DNA of 33,652 nucleotides, taken from the NCBI GenBank assembly GCA_003153935.1, contig PMCA01000017.1, forward strand, positions 1 to 33,652, in the 5' to 3' direction. Position 1 is the first letter of the stretch; every line of letters begins with the position of its first letter. The position numbers were made by a program, and so were the translations under genes. Under the pieces are notes generated by a model. It did no database searches. It had not been told where the DNA came from and saw nothing but the letters and a program-made list of their open reading frames with translations. Origin of the DNA: Elusimicrobiota bacterium (lineage in GTDB: Bacteria > CAYTYR01 > UBA6262). Positions 32,796 to 33,652 of this stretch are shown here, piece after piece.

Positions 32796-33652
32796 ATGAA
32801 GATAACTTTTGATTTTACCAAGACCTTAGCGTTAACGGCATTATTTATGACTGTTGTTTTCGTGAACGGCTGTCACAAGAAGGATAAATTCGCTGAGCCG
32901 GACCTGACGCCTCCAACCCTGTCAAATATAACTGCCAGCTCGGTGACTGACTCGACGATCACCATCACCTGGAGCACGGATGAATCGGCCCTGGTTACCG
33001 TGGAATATGGGACGACCACCAGTTACGGGTTAAGCGAGGTTTCTACCGCCACCGGTATGTCGGGCAGTTTCGGCCTGACCGGATTAACGCCTGACACTAC
33101 TTATCATTATCGTATCAAGGCTGTAGACGACAGCGGCAATGTTACCTACAGCGCCGATGACAGTTTTACCACCAACGGGCCCCTGGCCACCATCCAGGTT
33201 ACCCCGACGACGGTTGACATGGTAACGGAGGAAGTAAGATTATTCACTGCTACCGGGAAAGACGCGCACGGCAAGGCGGCGGCGGTCGTTCCCAACTGGA
33301 GCGTTACCAACGGCATAGGCACTCTATCAGCCAGTATGGGCTTAACCGTAGCTTTAACCGCCGCGGATGCCAATGCGGCGACATCGGGTACAATAACGGC
33401 CACTTACGGCGGCATCACCGGCTCCGCTACCGTAAATATTACCGGGGGATTTTTCCCGGCTCCACCGGAAGACGGGGCCATATACAAGATAATTACTCCC
33501 AATGCCAGCAGCGAAATATTGGCTGAATATTATATGGGCGTAAATACCTTAGAAGGTGAAACAAGCTGGCTAAACGATAATGATCCTACCTGGACCGCCA
33601 GCCACGACTATATGAAGTTAGCTTACCCCGGTTCTTCTAGCTGGGGCGCAGC
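32796..33652 (+). CDS. Lipoprotein with fibronectin type III and Ig-like domains (partial, 3' end outside window)
   Basis: An open frame running from ATG 32796 to the window edge (285 codons, no stop). A signal peptide ends in a lipobox VNGC (23-26), so the protein is a lipoprotein. Residues about 40-125 form a fibronectin type III-like domain (TITITWSTDESALVTVEYG, TPDTTYHYRIKAVDDSGN). Residues about 130-215 form a bacterial Ig-like domain (VTPTTVDMVTEEVRLFTATG, then GTITATYGGITGSATVNI). From about 218 a further domain starts (DGAIYKIITPN), cut off by the window. GGAG precedes the ATG by 6 bases. It follows the minor pilins 25 bases later and is probably in the same operon; a role on the outer surface is likely but unproven. 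Confidence 0.82.
   Translation, partial: MKITFDFTKTLALTALFMTVVFVNGCHKKDKFAEPDLTPPTLSNITASSVTDSTITITWSTDESALVTVEYGTTTSYGLSEVSTATGMSGSFGLTGLTPDTTYHYRIKAVDDSGNVTYSADDSFTTNGPLATIQVTPTTVDMVTEEVRLFTATGKDAHGKAAAVVPNWSVTNGIGTLSASMGLTVALTAADANAATSGTITATYGGITGSATVNITGGFFPAPPEDGAIYKIITPNASSEILAEYYMGVNTLEGETSWLNDNDPTWTASHDYMKLAYPGSSSWGA

Overview
The window (33,652 bases) looks like chromosome from an uncultivated, outer-membrane-bearing bacterium. Evidence for an outer membrane is a PorV/PorQ-type barrel protein, a lipoprotein, and a type IV pilus set with a prepilin peptidase. SpoIID, a stand-alone MetH reactivation protein, a MetV-MetF pair and a GspG-like major pilin together recall deep-branching lineages of the Elusimicrobia/Omnitrophica/Margulisbacteria kind. 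I cannot settle the phylum without a tree. Almost everything is on the + strand, genes are tightly packed with many 4-base overlaps, and I see no insertion sequence, prophage, CRISPR array or tRNA.

Layout. (1) 1-995: the 3' end of 23S rRNA, a 5S rRNA, and a small protein gene that sits before the first intrinsic terminator, so it appears to ride on the rRNA transcript. (2) 1013-3125: a divergent EF-G paralogue with its own terminator. (3) 3127-19037: a sigma70-type promoter followed by a long co-directional run: yebC, ruvC-ruvA-ruvB (Holliday junction processing), a SpoIID-like protein, queA and tgt (queuosine), yajC-HD protein-secD-secF (protein export), a split cobalamin methionine synthase (reactivation protein, metH, metV, metF), a small MIP18-like protein and a PorV-like barrel. 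(4) 19061-19344: rpmB (ribosomal protein L28) on the minus strand behind a promoter and a leader hairpin that looks like an attenuator. (5) 19356-23011: recG, coaD and pta. (6) 23105-33652: type IV pilus genes pilB, pilT, pilC, a major pilin with its own promoter, pilD, then a second promoter and a row of minor pilins ending in a partial lipoprotein gene.

Two things stand out. First, the minor-pilin operon has two tandem PilW-like paralogues carrying a carbohydrate-binding-like jelly roll. In the second one a run of about 355 residues, readable as seven propeller blades, is inserted inside the jelly roll. This looks like a pilus-tip adhesin built into a minor pilin, a possible counterpart of the separate PilY1 propeller of other pili. 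Second, four spacers just after stop codons carry tandem 7-base units of the form GTTNNNN, all in the same orientation, and a fifth period-7 repeat of a different sequence lies in a linker inside metH.

Regulation that can be read from the sequence: five to six sigma70-like promoters, including two pilin promoters with identical -35 and -10 boxes; two clear intrinsic terminators; a leader terminator before rpmB; and a 16-bp hairpin between the major pilin and pilD.
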